A stretch of DNA of 64,000 bases from Microbulbifer sp. GL-2 (GCF_007183175.1 NZ_AP019807.1:4886732-4950731); one strand, 5' to 3'; counted from the stretch's first letter, positions 9,202 to 18,271 are shown. Translations and numbers: made by a program. Notes: a model not told the origin generated them from the sequence alone.

Positions 9202-9672
9202 ATGAAGCGTTCGACAGACCTGGATGATTTTGACCGCAAGATTCTGCGAGCGCTGCAGGAGAACGCCGATTATTCCATGGCGGAGCTAGGAGACAAAGTC
9301 GGCCTCTCCCACACCCCCTGCTGGCGCCGCATCAAAAGACTGGAGGCGGAAGGCATTATCCGCGGTCGGGTTACACTGCTGGACCCGCGCAAACTGGACC
9401 TGGGAGTCACAGTATACTGCTATGTCACAATCCACAACCACGACGAAGAATCCCTGAATAATTTCGAGTCTGCGGTTCAGGATGTCCAGGAGGTAGTAGA
9501 GTGCTATTCAACCAGTGGTGACAAGGACTACGTACTGCGTGTCGTCGTGGATAGCGTAGAGCACTATGAGCAACTACTAAAGCGCTCCCTGGTGCACTTG
9601 CCCAACGTGGCCTCGGTGAACTCCACTTTCGCCTTAAAGCAGGTGAAGTACACCACCCAGCTGCCTCTCTGA
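9202..9672 (+). CDS. Lrp/AsnC family transcriptional regulator
   Basis: A 156-residue protein of standard Lrp length. The N-terminal winged helix-turn-helix has DLDDFDRKILRALQENADYSMAELGDKVGLSHTPCWRRIKRLEAEGII, the classic Lrp start. The C-terminal RAM ligand-binding domain follows (VQEVVECYSTSGDKDYVLRVVV). The ribosome site (GGATAGGAG) is clear. Such proteins bind amino acids and control amino-acid metabolism as octamers. Its divergent position next to the indolepyruvate oxidoreductase suggests that gene as a target, with autoregulation through the repeat at 9132-9155. Confidence 0.93.
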   Translation: MKRSTDLDDFDRKILRALQENADYSMAELGDKVGLSHTPCWRRIKRLEAEGIIRGRVTLLDPRKLDLGVTVYCYVTIHNHDEESLNNFESAVQDVQEVVECYSTSGDKDYVLRVVVDSVEHYEQLLKRSLVHLPNVASVNSTFALKQVKYTTQLPL

Positions 9673-9686
9673 GGAAGATATAAGTC

Positions 9687-9711
9687 AGAGCCCCTGCAAT
9701 CAAGGGGCTCT
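9687..9711. terminator. Hairpin between lrp-type and shikimate-kinase-like genes
   Basis: A perfect 8-bp stem AGAGCCCC / GGGGCTCT with a 9-nt loop sits in the short gap between two convergent genes. The U-tract is poor, so efficiency is uncertain. Confidence 0.5.
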
Positions 9712-9720
9712 TGCGACATT

Positions 9721-10233
9721 CTAGGCCTGCGACGGCAACTGGTTTAACAACCGGTCCAATGCCTGCTGCATCGTCAGTCCATCACAGTCCACAGTAATGT
9801 CCGCATATTCCCGGTACAGGGCTTGCCGTTCGGCAAACAGGGCCTCAAAAGTCTGCCCCGGAGCCTTGGCAATTCCGCGGCTTTCATAATTGTGAATTCG
9901 CCTGCGCAATTCCTCAGCGGAACACTCCAAGAACACGATTGTGCCAAGCTCTTTCAAATTGGCCATACCCTCTTGGCTATACACAGCGCTGCCGCCAGTG
10001 GCGATCACATGGCCGGGCAATCGGGCAGCAGCGATCACCTCGCCTTCAATAGCCCGCAGATTCAGATAGTCACTTTCAGCCATGATCTCCTGCAAGGTTT
10101 TTCCCTCCCGCGTCTGGATCAGTACATCGGTATCGACAAAATCCAGGGCCAATTCTTTTGCCAGTAAAATACCCAAGGTGCTTTTACCAGCACCCGGCAT
10201 ACCAATCAGAACAATGCTTTTTCTTTTTTTCAT
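9721..10233 (-). CDS. Shikimate-kinase-like P-loop kinase
   Basis: A 170-residue protein of shikimate kinase size and order: P-loop GMPGAGKST (11-19), DTD at 34-36, conserved Arg60 in LNLRAIEGEV, the GG loop at 80-81 and the C-terminal ERQALYREYADITV. Differences are visible: the third glycine of the GGG motif is Ser (GGSAV), and the LID segment 113-126 (HNYESRGIAKAPG) lacks the usual KRPLL-type sequence. Shikimate kinase phosphorylates shikimate in aromatic amino-acid synthesis, normally next to aroB. Here the gene stands downstream of an acyltransferase on the same strand, 36 bp away, so it may be a paralogue with another small-molecule substrate. Confidence 0.75.
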   Translation of the reverse strand: MKKRKSIVLIGMPGAGKSTLGILLAKELALDFVDTDVLIQTREGKTLQEIMAESDYLNLRAIEGEVIAAARLPGHVIATGGSAVYSQEGMANLKELGTIVFLECSAEELRRRIHNYESRGIAKAPGQTFEALFAERQALYREYADITVDCDGLTMQQALDRLLNQLPSQA

Positions 10234-10269
10234 CGGTTCAAATAATCAAAAATAGATCAGGCATATTTT

Positions 10270-10992
10270 TTAATCGCCACGACGAGGGAAGAATACAGAG
10301 CGCAACCAGCCGAGCAGGCCATTGCCTTTCAACATCATTTTATCAAGCTCATCCAGATTGTGTGCTTGGCGAAAGGCATCTGCAAACAATGCTTCACGAG
10401 TAATCATTCGCCGATTGGGGTTGATGGTTTTTATCGGTTTTGCGGGATTGCCAGCCACCACAGTATTTGCGGGGACATCTTTGGTAACCACACTGCCCGC
10501 TCCAACCACCGAATTATCCCCAATCTTCACCCCCTTACATATCGTCGCGCTATCGCCAATCCAAACATTATTCCCCAGACGCACTGGTGCGGTGCAGCGA
10601 AAAGGTCTGGTGCGATTGTAGAGACCATGCCAATCCGAATCGGAAATATACACATTGGCGGCAATCATACAGGCATTACCAATTTCTATTGACTGCGCTG
10701 CAGAGATACGCACTCCCGGAGAAATCAGCACATAATCACCAATAGTAATTAATGCCTCGCCACCCTTATGGCCAAATGTGGTAAAGCGGATACACTTTTC
10801 CGCGTTGGAAATTAAGTGGGGGTAATTACCAATACGAATATTGCTGCCAAAAACGTGGACTGATGAGGGGTCCATAACCTCGGGCTCAACACCCACAGCA
10901 TCAAATTGTGGCAGTAGAAAATACTCTGTGCGCCAGTTGCGCCAACGCAACTGCAAGCGCTTCATCCAATAGGGTCGGTGGTCCTTACGCAT
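10270..10992 (-). CDS. Hexapeptide-repeat acyltransferase
   Basis: A 240-residue left-handed beta-helix protein. Hexapeptide repeats run from about residue 48 (VFGSNIRIGNY) to about 190, with ITIGDYVLISPGVRISAAQSIEIGNACMIAA and VRLGNNVWIGDSATICKGVKIGDNSVVGAGSVVTKDVPANTVVAGNPAKPI, the closing coil typical of maltose/galactoside O-acetyltransferases. The conserved catalytic-type His is in SDWHGLY. It most likely acetylates a sugar on a surface glycan using acetyl-CoA. It is encoded beside a methyltransferase/glycosyltransferase cluster, which supports a glycan-decorating role. Confidence 0.87.
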   Translation of the reverse strand: MRKDHRPYWMKRLQLRWRNWRTEYFLLPQFDAVGVEPEVMDPSSVHVFGSNIRIGNYPHLISNAEKCIRFTTFGHKGGEALITIGDYVLISPGVRISAAQSIEIGNACMIAANVYISDSDWHGLYNRTRPFRCTAPVRLGNNVWIGDSATICKGVKIGDNSVVGAGSVVTKDVPANTVVAGNPAKPIKTINPNRRMITREALFADAFRQAHNLDELDKMMLKGNGLLGWLRSVFFPRRGD

Positions 10993-11099
10993 ACATTAAA
11001 TTCTGTTTGATTCGACATTAGAAACAATGGAAATCGCAATTGCTTTTGTGAAAGTGGCAGTTTAGTGTTTGGGCCACAAAAAATAGCAAGCGGTTACCC

Positions 11100-11717
11100 A
11101 TGTCCATTAAATTGCCTATCGATATTCGAGCCATCAAAGGATTTCTCGCTGCCCACGAGGGTGAAGCACTTTACCATCTCGCCGCAGAGGCCAGTGGGCT
11201 GGGTCCCTGCCTGGAAGTCGGCAGCTACTGTGGGAAATCCACCGTCTACATAGCCACCGCCTGCAAGCTCACTGACAATGTAGTCTTCGCCGTGGACCAC
11301 CACCGCGGCTCAGAGGAGCATCAACCCGGTGAGGAATACCACGACCCTGATCTCTTCGACCAGAGAGCCCAATTAATGGACAGCTTTCGCAACTTTCGCG
11401 CAAATATCCGCACAGCGGAACTTGAAGACTGGGTAGTTCCTGTTGTGGCCCCATCAGCTATCGCAGCACGCCACTGGAATACGCCGCTCGGTTTGGTGTT
11501 TATCGATGGCGGCCACTCCCTGGAAGCGGCAATGACCGACTATCGCAGCTGGTCTCGCCATATCGTTCCCGGCGGCTATCTCGCTATCCACGACATCTTC
11601 CCTGACCCCGCCGATGGCGGCCAGGCCCCCTACGATATTTACAAGTTAGCCCTGGCTTCCGCTCAGTTCGAGCTCGTCGAAACTGTGGATACTCTGGGCA
11701 TCCTGCGTCGCATTTAA
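11100..11717 (+). CDS. Class I SAM-dependent methyltransferase
   Basis: A 205-residue Rossmann methyltransferase of the Methyltransf_24 type. Motif I is CLEVGSYCGKSTVYIA (about 36-51), motif II ends VVFAVDHH, and the post-motif strand is GLVFIDGGHSLEAAMTDYRSW, then HIVPGGYLAIHDIF. This arrangement (VGSYxGKST with DGGH) is common in glycan and small-molecule O-methyltransferases of polysaccharide loci. Its last 72 bp overlap, in antisense, the end of the converging toroid-protein gene. The acceptor is unknown. Confidence 0.85.
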   Translation: MSIKLPIDIRAIKGFLAAHEGEALYHLAAEASGLGPCLEVGSYCGKSTVYIATACKLTDNVVFAVDHHRGSEEHQPGEEYHDPDLFDQRAQLMDSFRNFRANIRTAELEDWVVPVVAPSAIAARHWNTPLGLVFIDGGHSLEAAMTDYRSWSRHIVPGGYLAIHDIFPDPADGGQAPYDIYKLALASAQFELVETVDTLGILRRI

Positions 11718-12761
11718 AGGCAGCCGCACGGAAGTAAATAAACCACTTGCCGGCGTCAGGTCGGCGAGTGCATCCGCCGCCAGCAACATCGCACCCACCG
11801 TCCAAGTAGTTTTCTCTTCCGGCCAAACCGCCTCATCCCGATAGACATAACCGGTCCAATAGCCACCATCGCTATCCTGCCAACGGTGCAGCCCCCGGTA
11901 AATAATCTCAGCACGGGAACGCTGCCCTGCGGCTAACAACGCCATAGTCAACTCACAGGATTCCGCCACCGTAACCCAGGGCTCATCATTAACACACCGG
12001 CAACCCAATCCCGCCACAACAAATTCATCCCAGCGCTGCTGCAGACGAGCGCGAGCGGCGTCACCGGAAAAGGCCCCGGTTAAAACCGGATAAAACCAAT
12101 CCATGGAAAAACGTGCCTTGCTCTCCCAGGTGCGATCAAAACGTTCCGGTTTGTAGCGTAAAGCCTGCCCCAGAGCTTGACGCCCTCGCTCCCAATTAGG
12201 GTGGGCAATGCCCAGCTCGCAGGCAATATTGATGGCGCACTCGAGGCTTTTGTAAACTGAGGAACAGCCGGTGACCAGCGCATCCTTTTTAGGTTGACCT
12301 GCCTCATCTACCGCCCAGTGAATTTCCCCGTGCTCGGTCTGCAATGCCAACACAAAATTAATAGCGCGTTCAACCATCTGCCAGTAGCGGCGCAGAAAAC
12401 CCTTGTCACCACTAATCAGGAAGTAGTGCCAAATGCCGGTCGCTACATAAGCAACGAAATTTGTCTCGCGGCGCTCACGATTATCGACTTCACCATCTTT
12501 ATAAGCCGCCCACCAGCTGCCATCAACCAACTGGATATCCGCAAGCCAGCGATAAGCCTTTTCCGCAGCGACAAACTCGCCGGCAATTGCCAGGCCCATG
12601 GCCGCCTCGACGTGGTCCCAGGGGTCGGCATAGTGCCCCTTGAACCAGGGAATAGAGCCATCATTTAATTGCTGGGAGAGGATATAAGCCGCACTGTCAC
12701 GGACAAACCCATCGGGAAACAGATTCGTGTTTTTTACTGGGGGAATCGCCATCTCACTCAC
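11646..12761 (-). CDS. Alpha/alpha-toroid protein (prenyltransferase/squalene-cyclase-like fold)
   Basis: A 371-residue soluble protein made of repeated helical hairpins rich in Trp, Gly and Asp. Examples are LNDGSIPWFKGHYADPWDHVEAAMGLAIAG, QLVDGSWWAAYKDGEVDNRERRETNFVAYVATGIWHY and WQDSDGGYWTGYVYRDEAVWPEEKTTWTVGAMLLAA. The QxxDGSW-type repeats recall prenyltransferase/squalene-cyclase and glycoside-hydrolase toroids. Its start overlaps the stop of the upstream methyltransferase by 4 bp (ATGA), so it is translated in the same operon. Context points to glycan modification, but no catalytic residues can be assigned with confidence. Confidence 0.75.
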   Translation of the reverse strand: MSEMAIPPVKNTNLFPDGFVRDSAAYILSQQLNDGSIPWFKGHYADPWDHVEAAMGLAIAGEFVAAEKAYRWLADIQLVDGSWWAAYKDGEVDNRERRETNFVAYVATGIWHYFLISGDKGFLRRYWQMVERAINFVLALQTEHGEIHWAVDEAGQPKKDALVTGCSSVYKSLECAINIACELGIAHPNWERGRQALGQALRYKPERFDRTWESKARFSMDWFYPVLTGAFSGDAARARLQQRWDEFVVAGLGCRCVNDEPWVTVAESCELTMALLAAGQRSRAEIIYRGLHRWQDSDGGYWTGYVYRDEAVWPEEKTTWTVGAMLLAADALADLTPASGLFTSVRLPLNATQDAQSIHSFDELELSGSQG

Positions 12762-13510
12762 GGGGTCACCTCGCCCGCCAAGCGCAGTGTCTCCGGCGCT
12801 TCTTGTTCTGTTTTGACAAAATAAAGCGCAATACTTTTACCTAACAGCGGATTCAGTAATTTTTCTGCAACACGGGTGAGCGTCGGTTGTTTCATCAAAT
12901 CCCAAACCAATAGGCGATGATAGGCAGCAACTAGGCGGGAGCCTGGTTTATCCCAAAACAGGCACTTCAGCCACCAGTATGGGGAATGCAAAGCGTGGGC
13001 CTTGTGGCGGGCAAAATGACGATGTCCTAACGCCTCTATACTCCCTCGAAGTTCTTTTTCACGGAAAATACGAATGTGGCCACCTTCCACTTGATGATAT
13101 TCATCACTGAGTTTCCAACAGATCCATTCGGGAAAGTAAGCTGGCACGGTAGCAGCAAAAATACCGGAAGGTTTTAATACCCGATCAATTTCTGCAAGGA
13201 CCGCCTTATAGTCCTCGATGTGCTCCAGCACCTCGGAACAGATCACCACATCGAAAGTGCTATCGGCAAAAGGTAGCTGCAGCCCATTGGCAACCCCAAA
13301 CAACAGGCGCCCTTTCGCGTGCTCGGGACTAATAAAGGGCTCTGCTCGCTCACTGGCTGTTCGCACATCGTCAAGGCACAAATCGATACCGTAGACATCC
13401 ACCTCATCGGTGATCATCAGGTGAATAGAGTGGCGCCCTTCACCACAACCGAGGTCGAGGACTTTTTGACCGGGGCAGAGGTTTAAGTTTTGCGGATCTA
13501 CTGTAATCAT
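12758..13510 (-). CDS. Class I SAM-dependent methyltransferase (Methyltransf_11 type)
   Basis: A 250-residue protein. Motif I is KVLDLGCGEGRHSIHL (about 15-30), motif II has VYGIDLCLDDV, and the acidic/aromatic strand VVICSEVLEHIEDYKAVLAEIDRVLKPSGIFAATVPAY matches UbiE/Methyltransf_11 enzymes. The C-terminal third is an unrelated helical extension with WWLKCLFWDKP. It sits between a GT4 gene (its ATG touches the GT stop at 13510) and the toroid gene (4-bp overlap), so the three are translationally coupled. Likely O-methylation of a sugar or lipid-linked glycan; the substrate is unknown. Confidence 0.85.
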   Translation of the reverse strand: MITVDPQNLNLCPGQKVLDLGCGEGRHSIHLMITDEVDVYGIDLCLDDVRTASERAEPFISPEHAKGRLLFGVANGLQLPFADSTFDVVICSEVLEHIEDYKAVLAEIDRVLKPSGIFAATVPAYFPEWICWKLSDEYHQVEGGHIRIFREKELRGSIEALGHRHFARHKAHALHSPYWWLKCLFWDKPGSRLVAAYHRLLVWDLMKQPTLTRVAEKLLNPLLGKSIALYFVKTEQEAPETLRLAGEVTP

Positions 13511-14922
13511 TAAGCCGCCTCCACACCGCTAATATTTGCGCCAACCAACTCTGACTCATCCTGTTGTTGCGCTGTGGGCTCGCCCAAGATTTCACGGTAG
13601 TAGGCCACTAGATTCGCAGCCGCCAAGCTCCAGGAGAATTTACTCTCTATACGAGCCCTACCTCGAGCCCCCATATCTGCTTGTAAGGATTTATCCGCCA
13701 GAACTCTGCCAAGCGCCTGGCCCAGTGCCCGCTCATCACCGGCCGGCACAACGATACCAGCATCACCGACGACTTCGGGCAATGCTCCGCCATCGCTGGA
13801 AACCACCGGTGCCCCGCAGGCCATAGCTTCACCGGCCGGAAGGCCAAATCCTTCGTATAGCGATGGGCAGGCAACCACTGTCGCACTGCGGTAGCAATCC
13901 ACAAGCTCCTCATTGGAAATGCCCGAAACGAATTTAACCGCTTCCTGTAACTGCAACCGATGTAGGAGTTTCTCGGTATCACCGCCTTCTCTCAAGCGCC
14001 CCACAACCAATAATTCCAGGCCGGAAAACTCTTTGCGCAGTTCGGCCAGGGCCCTGAGTAACACCCCCAAACCTTTGAGCGGCTGATCCGCCGATGAAGT
14101 TGTCATAATCCTGAGCGGGTGGCGCTCAACTTTATCACTGGCGCTGAATAATTCTGTATCGATACCGTTGTAAATCAGGTGTATCTGCTCTGGCGCCACA
14201 CCAAATTGCTCGATGATATCCTGCTCAGACTGGCGCGATACCGTCACAATATGGCGCAACTTTCGCGAAACCTTGATCTGCATATTCAGAAAGTTATGCC
14301 AGCGGCGCACCAGCAGACGAAGGCGCCAATCTGGTGCCGCATCCAGCGCCAGTTGACGATCACGGGTAATAGGATGATGAATAGTCGCAACTACCGGCAG
14401 CCCACTGTTCTCGATATCCAGCAGGCCGTAACAGAGTGATTGATTATCGTGCACTATGTCATAGTGGCGGCCGTGTTTACGCAAGTACCTGGCCACACGA
14501 CGACCAAACGTATAGGGTTCGGCAAACCCCCCAGTCAGCTTGCTCCACCACTCAAAGAAATCAGCCCAGGAAAGCAAGTGTCTCGCTCTCAACGCGCGAG
14601 ATGGCCGCTCAACCTCATACAGGTTCAGCCCGGGCATCTTGATCAACTTTACGCGCGCATCCAGCTCCGGGTAGGGTTGGCCTGAAATAACATCCACTGA
14701 ATGCCCTGCATCAACCAACGCCTTGCTCAGGTAGCGAAGGTAGATGCCCTGGCCACCACTATGTGGATTGCTGCGATAACCTAATAGACAAATTTTTAGC
14801 GGCCGTGTCTTGCCAGCCATTGGACCGTCTGCACAATTTCCCAAGGCGGTCATAGATTCCCCGTATGCTTGTTCTGAGGCCCGCTTATCTTCAATCAAAC
14901 GCGCAACACTGTTCTGGGCCAT
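13510..14922 (-). CDS. GT4 family glycosyltransferase
   Basis: Up to 470 residues with GT-B fold. From about residue 42 it reads LKICLLGYRSNPHSGGQGIYLRYLSKAL, the glycine-rich opening of family GT4; later come VHDNQSLCYGLL, IYNGIDTELF and the diagnostic ACPSLYEGFGLPAGEAMACGAPVVSSDGG with the E-x7-E donor-binding pair. The first ATG (14922) lacks a clear ribosome site; the ATG at 14853 (residue 24) is preceded by GGGGA and may be the real start. It is the first gene of a coupled operon with a methyltransferase and the toroid protein, so it is probably a retaining transferase in a surface-glycan pathway. Confidence 0.9.
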   Translation of the reverse strand: MAQNSVARLIEDKRASEQAYGESMTALGNCADGPMAGKTRPLKICLLGYRSNPHSGGQGIYLRYLSKALVDAGHSVDVISGQPYPELDARVKLIKMPGLNLYEVERPSRALRARHLLSWADFFEWWSKLTGGFAEPYTFGRRVARYLRKHGRHYDIVHDNQSLCYGLLDIENSGLPVVATIHHPITRDRQLALDAAPDWRLRLLVRRWHNFLNMQIKVSRKLRHIVTVSRQSEQDIIEQFGVAPEQIHLIYNGIDTELFSASDKVERHPLRIMTTSSADQPLKGLGVLLRALAELRKEFSGLELLVVGRLREGGDTEKLLHRLQLQEAVKFVSGISNEELVDCYRSATVVACPSLYEGFGLPAGEAMACGAPVVSSDGGALPEVVGDAGIVVPAGDERALGQALGRVLADKSLQADMGARGRARIESKFSWSLAAANLVAYYREILGEPTAQQQDESELVGANISGVEAA

Positions 14923-15411
14923 GCTGCGGCGGTCGATTAATCCGGAGCCTTACGCTGGTAAAGCGGAAGAATACACTGGCGTGGAAATGACTGCTAGGCA
15001 GAAGCTGTCCACACTATTGGCAAGTCTGACCGCTATGTGGCTTCCCAAGCCAAGTCAAAAGTCACTGTTGACGCATAGCTCCCCTCGAAAAATAATTTGC
15101 CCCCGGATTTAGAAAAACCGGCCCTGGCCCCCAGCTTGGCGACTAATTACCTATTCCCAGAAAAACGAGCATCAGGGCAAGTGATAAAACCCGCGATGGC
15201 GCATGAAATAACGGAAGGAGATATTTGGGGGCAAAAAAATGCCCGCCAAATGGCGGGCCAGGTTTCTCGAACACACTTTCAGGAGGAGAGTTTCAAGCGC
15301 GTTACGCACTTAAATTTAGGTATAGCAGAGTATTACAACTCGCCGCCGCTCCTGTCGTAAAAGCCGTTCAGTATTCATGCCGCAGGTACCAGAGCACCCC
15401 GCGAGGCAGCG
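14923..15411. other. Intergenic region with puuA-type terminator
   Basis: 489 bp separate the GT4 start from the end of the glutamine-synthetase-like gene. Apart from the terminator at 15233-15258 I see no gene or repeat. The part from 14923 to about 15100 should contain the promoter of the glycan operon. Confidence 0.5.
15233..15258 (-). terminator. Rho-independent terminator after the PuuA-type gene
   Basis: On the minus strand a 7-bp GC-only stem (GCCCGCC / GGCGGGC, 15241-15258) is followed by one A and seven Ts (15233-15239). Strand and position fit termination of the polyamine genes that end at 15412. Confidence 0.8.
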
Positions 15412-16797
15412 CTAAACACGGTGTAAATAACTCTGGTATTCCACATCGGTAACCCGTGCGCCGATTTCTGATTGTTCCTGGCGCTTAAGTAACAGAAACA
15501 GCTCGACAAAACGCGGATCAAGGTACTCACGCCACAGAGGGCTCTGCTCAAAGCGCTTGAGTGCATCGCCCCAGGTATTGATCAATTGTTCACTCTTAAC
15601 CTGGTAGGCATCACCTTCCACCGGGGCCGGCGCTTGCAATTGGTTTTCCAGACCGTGACACACTCCCGCCAGAATACCCGCCAGGACCAGGTAAGGGTTC
15701 ACATCCGCTCCGGCAATCCGGTGCTCAATACGACGCGCTTCCGGGTTACTGGCAGGAACCCGCAGTGTCGTGGTGCGGTTATCATAACCCCAGCACAGGT
15801 TTAACGGTGCATGAGAACTCTCCTGGAAGCGACGGTAAGAGTTGCTGTGCGGCGCAAAAAACGCCATCGCATCATTGGCAGTTGCCAACATGCCAGCCGC
15901 TGCCTGGCGCAATAAGTCTGAGCCCTGCGCGCTGCCATCATCAAAGACATTTTTGCCAGAGCTATCGATCAGACTCATATGCACATGCATACCATTGCCT
16001 GCCTGGTCTCCAAACGGCTTAGCCATAGTACTCACGCGGAAACCATGACTGCGCGCTACCCCTTTCAGCAATCGCTTGAAGAGCAGGGTCTGGTCCGCAA
16101 CCTTGACCGGATCTGCACTGTGCAACAGGTTAATTTCGAACTGACCAGGCGCGCATTCAGACAACACGGAATCCGCCGGAATCCCCTGTTCCTCACAGGC
16201 AGCTCGAACATCGGCAAAGAAATGACGCTGTGCATTCAGCTCAGACAAGTCGTACACATCTGTGGAGGGTACCAGCTCGGCATCGTTGTCACTGACCGGG
16301 CGCGGCCGCGCCAGGTGGTCCACTTCATCCCGCAGCAGGTAGAACTCCAACTCGGTGGCACAAACCGCCGTGTAACCGAGCTTTTTCAATCGATCTACCA
16401 CCCGTTGTAATTGCGCGCGTGGGTCGGCATAGAGAAAAGAGCCATCCGCCTCATGTAGCTGCATATGCAGCTGGGCGGTTTCCTCGCGATGCCAAGGCGC
16501 CAGACTGATCGGCGACACCGGCAAGCAGACGCCATCGCTATCGCCACTGGCAAATACCAGGGGACTGTCTTCAATATCGCGCCCCCAGATATCCAGGCTG
16601 ACGGCGCTGCGCGGCATTTGCAGGCTTCCCTTGAGCAGTTTTTCCGCAGCCTCGGCAGGCAGCCACTTACCGCGGGGCACACCATTAATGTCAAACATAA
16701 AGCCTTCAATCCACTTTAAGTCTGAATGCTCTGCCAGGAATTTACGCGACTGTTCCAGCAGCTCTGGCTGGGCAGTGAATTCTTTTTCTTGAGACAT
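15412..16797 (-). CDS. Glutamine-synthetase-family gamma-glutamylpolyamine synthetase (PuuA-like)
   Basis: A 461-residue glutamine-synthetase fold. The N-terminal beta-grasp part has WIEGFMFDINGVPRGKWLP and the catalytic part has ATELEFYLL, GQFEINLLH, GNGMHVHMSLIDSSGKN, HSNSYRRF and PASNPEARRIEHR. The GKWLP-type opening and loss of classical adenylylation features are those of PuuA/GlnT-like ligases, which join glutamate to putrescine or other amines using ATP. A CAGG ribosome site precedes the ATG. Together with the upstream class III aminotransferase it forms a putative polyamine-catabolic unit. The exact amine cannot be fixed from sequence. Confidence 0.85.
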   Translation of the reverse strand: MSQEKEFTAQPELLEQSRKFLAEHSDLKWIEGFMFDINGVPRGKWLPAEAAEKLLKGSLQMPRSAVSLDIWGRDIEDSPLVFASGDSDGVCLPVSPISLAPWHREETAQLHMQLHEADGSFLYADPRAQLQRVVDRLKKLGYTAVCATELEFYLLRDEVDHLARPRPVSDNDAELVPSTDVYDLSELNAQRHFFADVRAACEEQGIPADSVLSECAPGQFEINLLHSADPVKVADQTLLFKRLLKGVARSHGFRVSTMAKPFGDQAGNGMHVHMSLIDSSGKNVFDDGSAQGSDLLRQAAAGMLATANDAMAFFAPHSNSYRRFQESSHAPLNLCWGYDNRTTTLRVPASNPEARRIEHRIAGADVNPYLVLAGILAGVCHGLENQLQAPAPVEGDAYQVKSEQLINTWGDALKRFEQSPLWREYLDPRFVELFLLLKRQEQSEIGARVTDVEYQSYLHRV

Positions 16798-16921
16798 AAG
16801 TTGCCTGAGGTAGTCCAGTCAAACCGCAGAAGCGGCCCCAGGCCGCCAACCATTCCACCACCGGTGGACAATGAGTGACAGTCTAAGGCCGCTTCTACAA
16901 AGAAGGTGCGATACAGCGAGT

Positions 16922-18271
16922 CTACGCCAGTGCTTTAGCAGTGTCGTCCAGAGCTCGATGTGCCTTTTCCACCAGTTCATCCACCTGCTCAGTGGTGATA
17001 ATCAGTGGTGGTGCGATAACCATTGCATCCCCAACAGCGCGCATTACCAGGCCATGTTTAATACTCTGGTCGCGACATACTGCACCAGCAGTACAATCAT
17101 CATCGAAGCGGGCACGGCTGGACTTGTCTTTCACCAGTTCCAGTGCACCAACCATGCCCAGGCTGCGCGACTCACCGACAATTGGGTGCTCAGCCAATTC
17201 GGCCCAGCGCTTGGCAAGATAAGGGCCGGTTACATCGCGAACATTCTCGATAATTTTCTCGTTGCGCAGAATGTTAATAGTTGCCAAACCCGCCATACAA
17301 GCCGCCGGGTGTGCTGAGTAGGTGTAGCCGTGGGTAAATTCACCACCCTTACTCTTGATTACCTCGGCAACACGATCGCTCACCATGGTACCACCGAGGG
17401 GGAAGTAGCCATTGGTTACCGCTTTGGCGAAAGTCATCAGGTCGGGCTTGATACCATAGTAGTCGGCGCCGAACCACTCACCGGTACGACCAAAGCCGAA
17501 GATCACTTCATCCATCACCAGAAGGATATCGTACTGATCCAGTACCTTCTTCACTTCCGGCCAATAGGTTTCCGGTGGAATCACAACACCACCAGCGCCC
17601 TGGACCGGCTCGGCAATAAAGGCGGCTACTTTCTCGGGTCCAAGCTCCTGAATCTTTTCATCCAGGCTGCGTGCGGCCTGAATTCCAAACTCTTCCGGGG
17701 ACATATCGCCGCCCTCAGCGAACCAGTAAGGCTGCTGTACGTGCTCAATGTAGTCCAGTGGTTGGAACTGCTTATGCATACCGCTCATACCGCCCAGGCT
17801 GGCACCGGCGATAGTGGAACCGTGGTAACCGTTCTTGCGGGAAATCACGATACGTTTTTCCGGCTTGTCCTGAAGGTCCCAGAAACGACGGATCAGGCGC
17901 AAGTTAGTGTCGTTCGCCTCAGAGCCGGAGCCGGTGAAGAACACATTGTTCATGTTTGCCGGGGTCACCTCTGCCAAGGCATCAGCCAGCTCGATAGAAG
18001 GCACGGTAGTGCACTGGAAGAAGCTGTTGTAGAACGGCAGGGTATTCAACTGCTGATAAATGGCATCGCTAATTTCTTTGCGGCTGTAACCCAGGTTACA
18101 GCACCACAAGCCCGACATGCCATCCAGCATACGGTTGCCATCAATATCGGTGATATAGGCACCTTCGGCACTGGTGATCAAGCGGGTGCCCTGCTGGCCC
18201 AAGTCATTGAAGTCAGTAAAAGGATGCAGCAGGTGCTCGCGGTCGTGTTGTTGCAGCTCACTTTTGTTCAT
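16922..18271 (-). CDS. Class III aminotransferase (SpuC-like, putrescine/omega-amino acid:pyruvate)
   Basis: A 449-residue fold-type I PLP enzyme. I use the ATG at 18271 (MNKSELQQ), which has AGGAG eight bases upstream, rather than the longer open frame from 18319. Key sites are GSGSEAND for phosphate binding, NGYHGST, the PLP-binding MDEVIFGFGRTG (Asp254) and Lys283 in TFAKAVTNGYFPLGG, the Schiff-base lysine. LWCCNLGYSRKEISDA is typical of the SpuC/omega-transaminase group, which moves the amino group of putrescine or similar amines to pyruvate. It lies 124 bp upstream of the PuuA-like gene on the same strand and 337 bp downstream of a GntR regulator. Confidence 0.92.
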   Translation of the reverse strand: MNKSELQQHDREHLLHPFTDFNDLGQQGTRLITSAEGAYITDIDGNRMLDGMSGLWCCNLGYSRKEISDAIYQQLNTLPFYNSFFQCTTVPSIELADALAEVTPANMNNVFFTGSGSEANDTNLRLIRRFWDLQDKPEKRIVISRKNGYHGSTIAGASLGGMSGMHKQFQPLDYIEHVQQPYWFAEGGDMSPEEFGIQAARSLDEKIQELGPEKVAAFIAEPVQGAGGVVIPPETYWPEVKKVLDQYDILLVMDEVIFGFGRTGEWFGADYYGIKPDLMTFAKAVTNGYFPLGGTMVSDRVAEVIKSKGGEFTHGYTYSAHPAACMAGLATINILRNEKIIENVRDVTGPYLAKRWAELAEHPIVGESRSLGMVGALELVKDKSSRARFDDDCTAGAVCRDQSIKHGLVMRAVGDAMVIAPPLIITTEQVDELVEKAHRALDDTAKALA

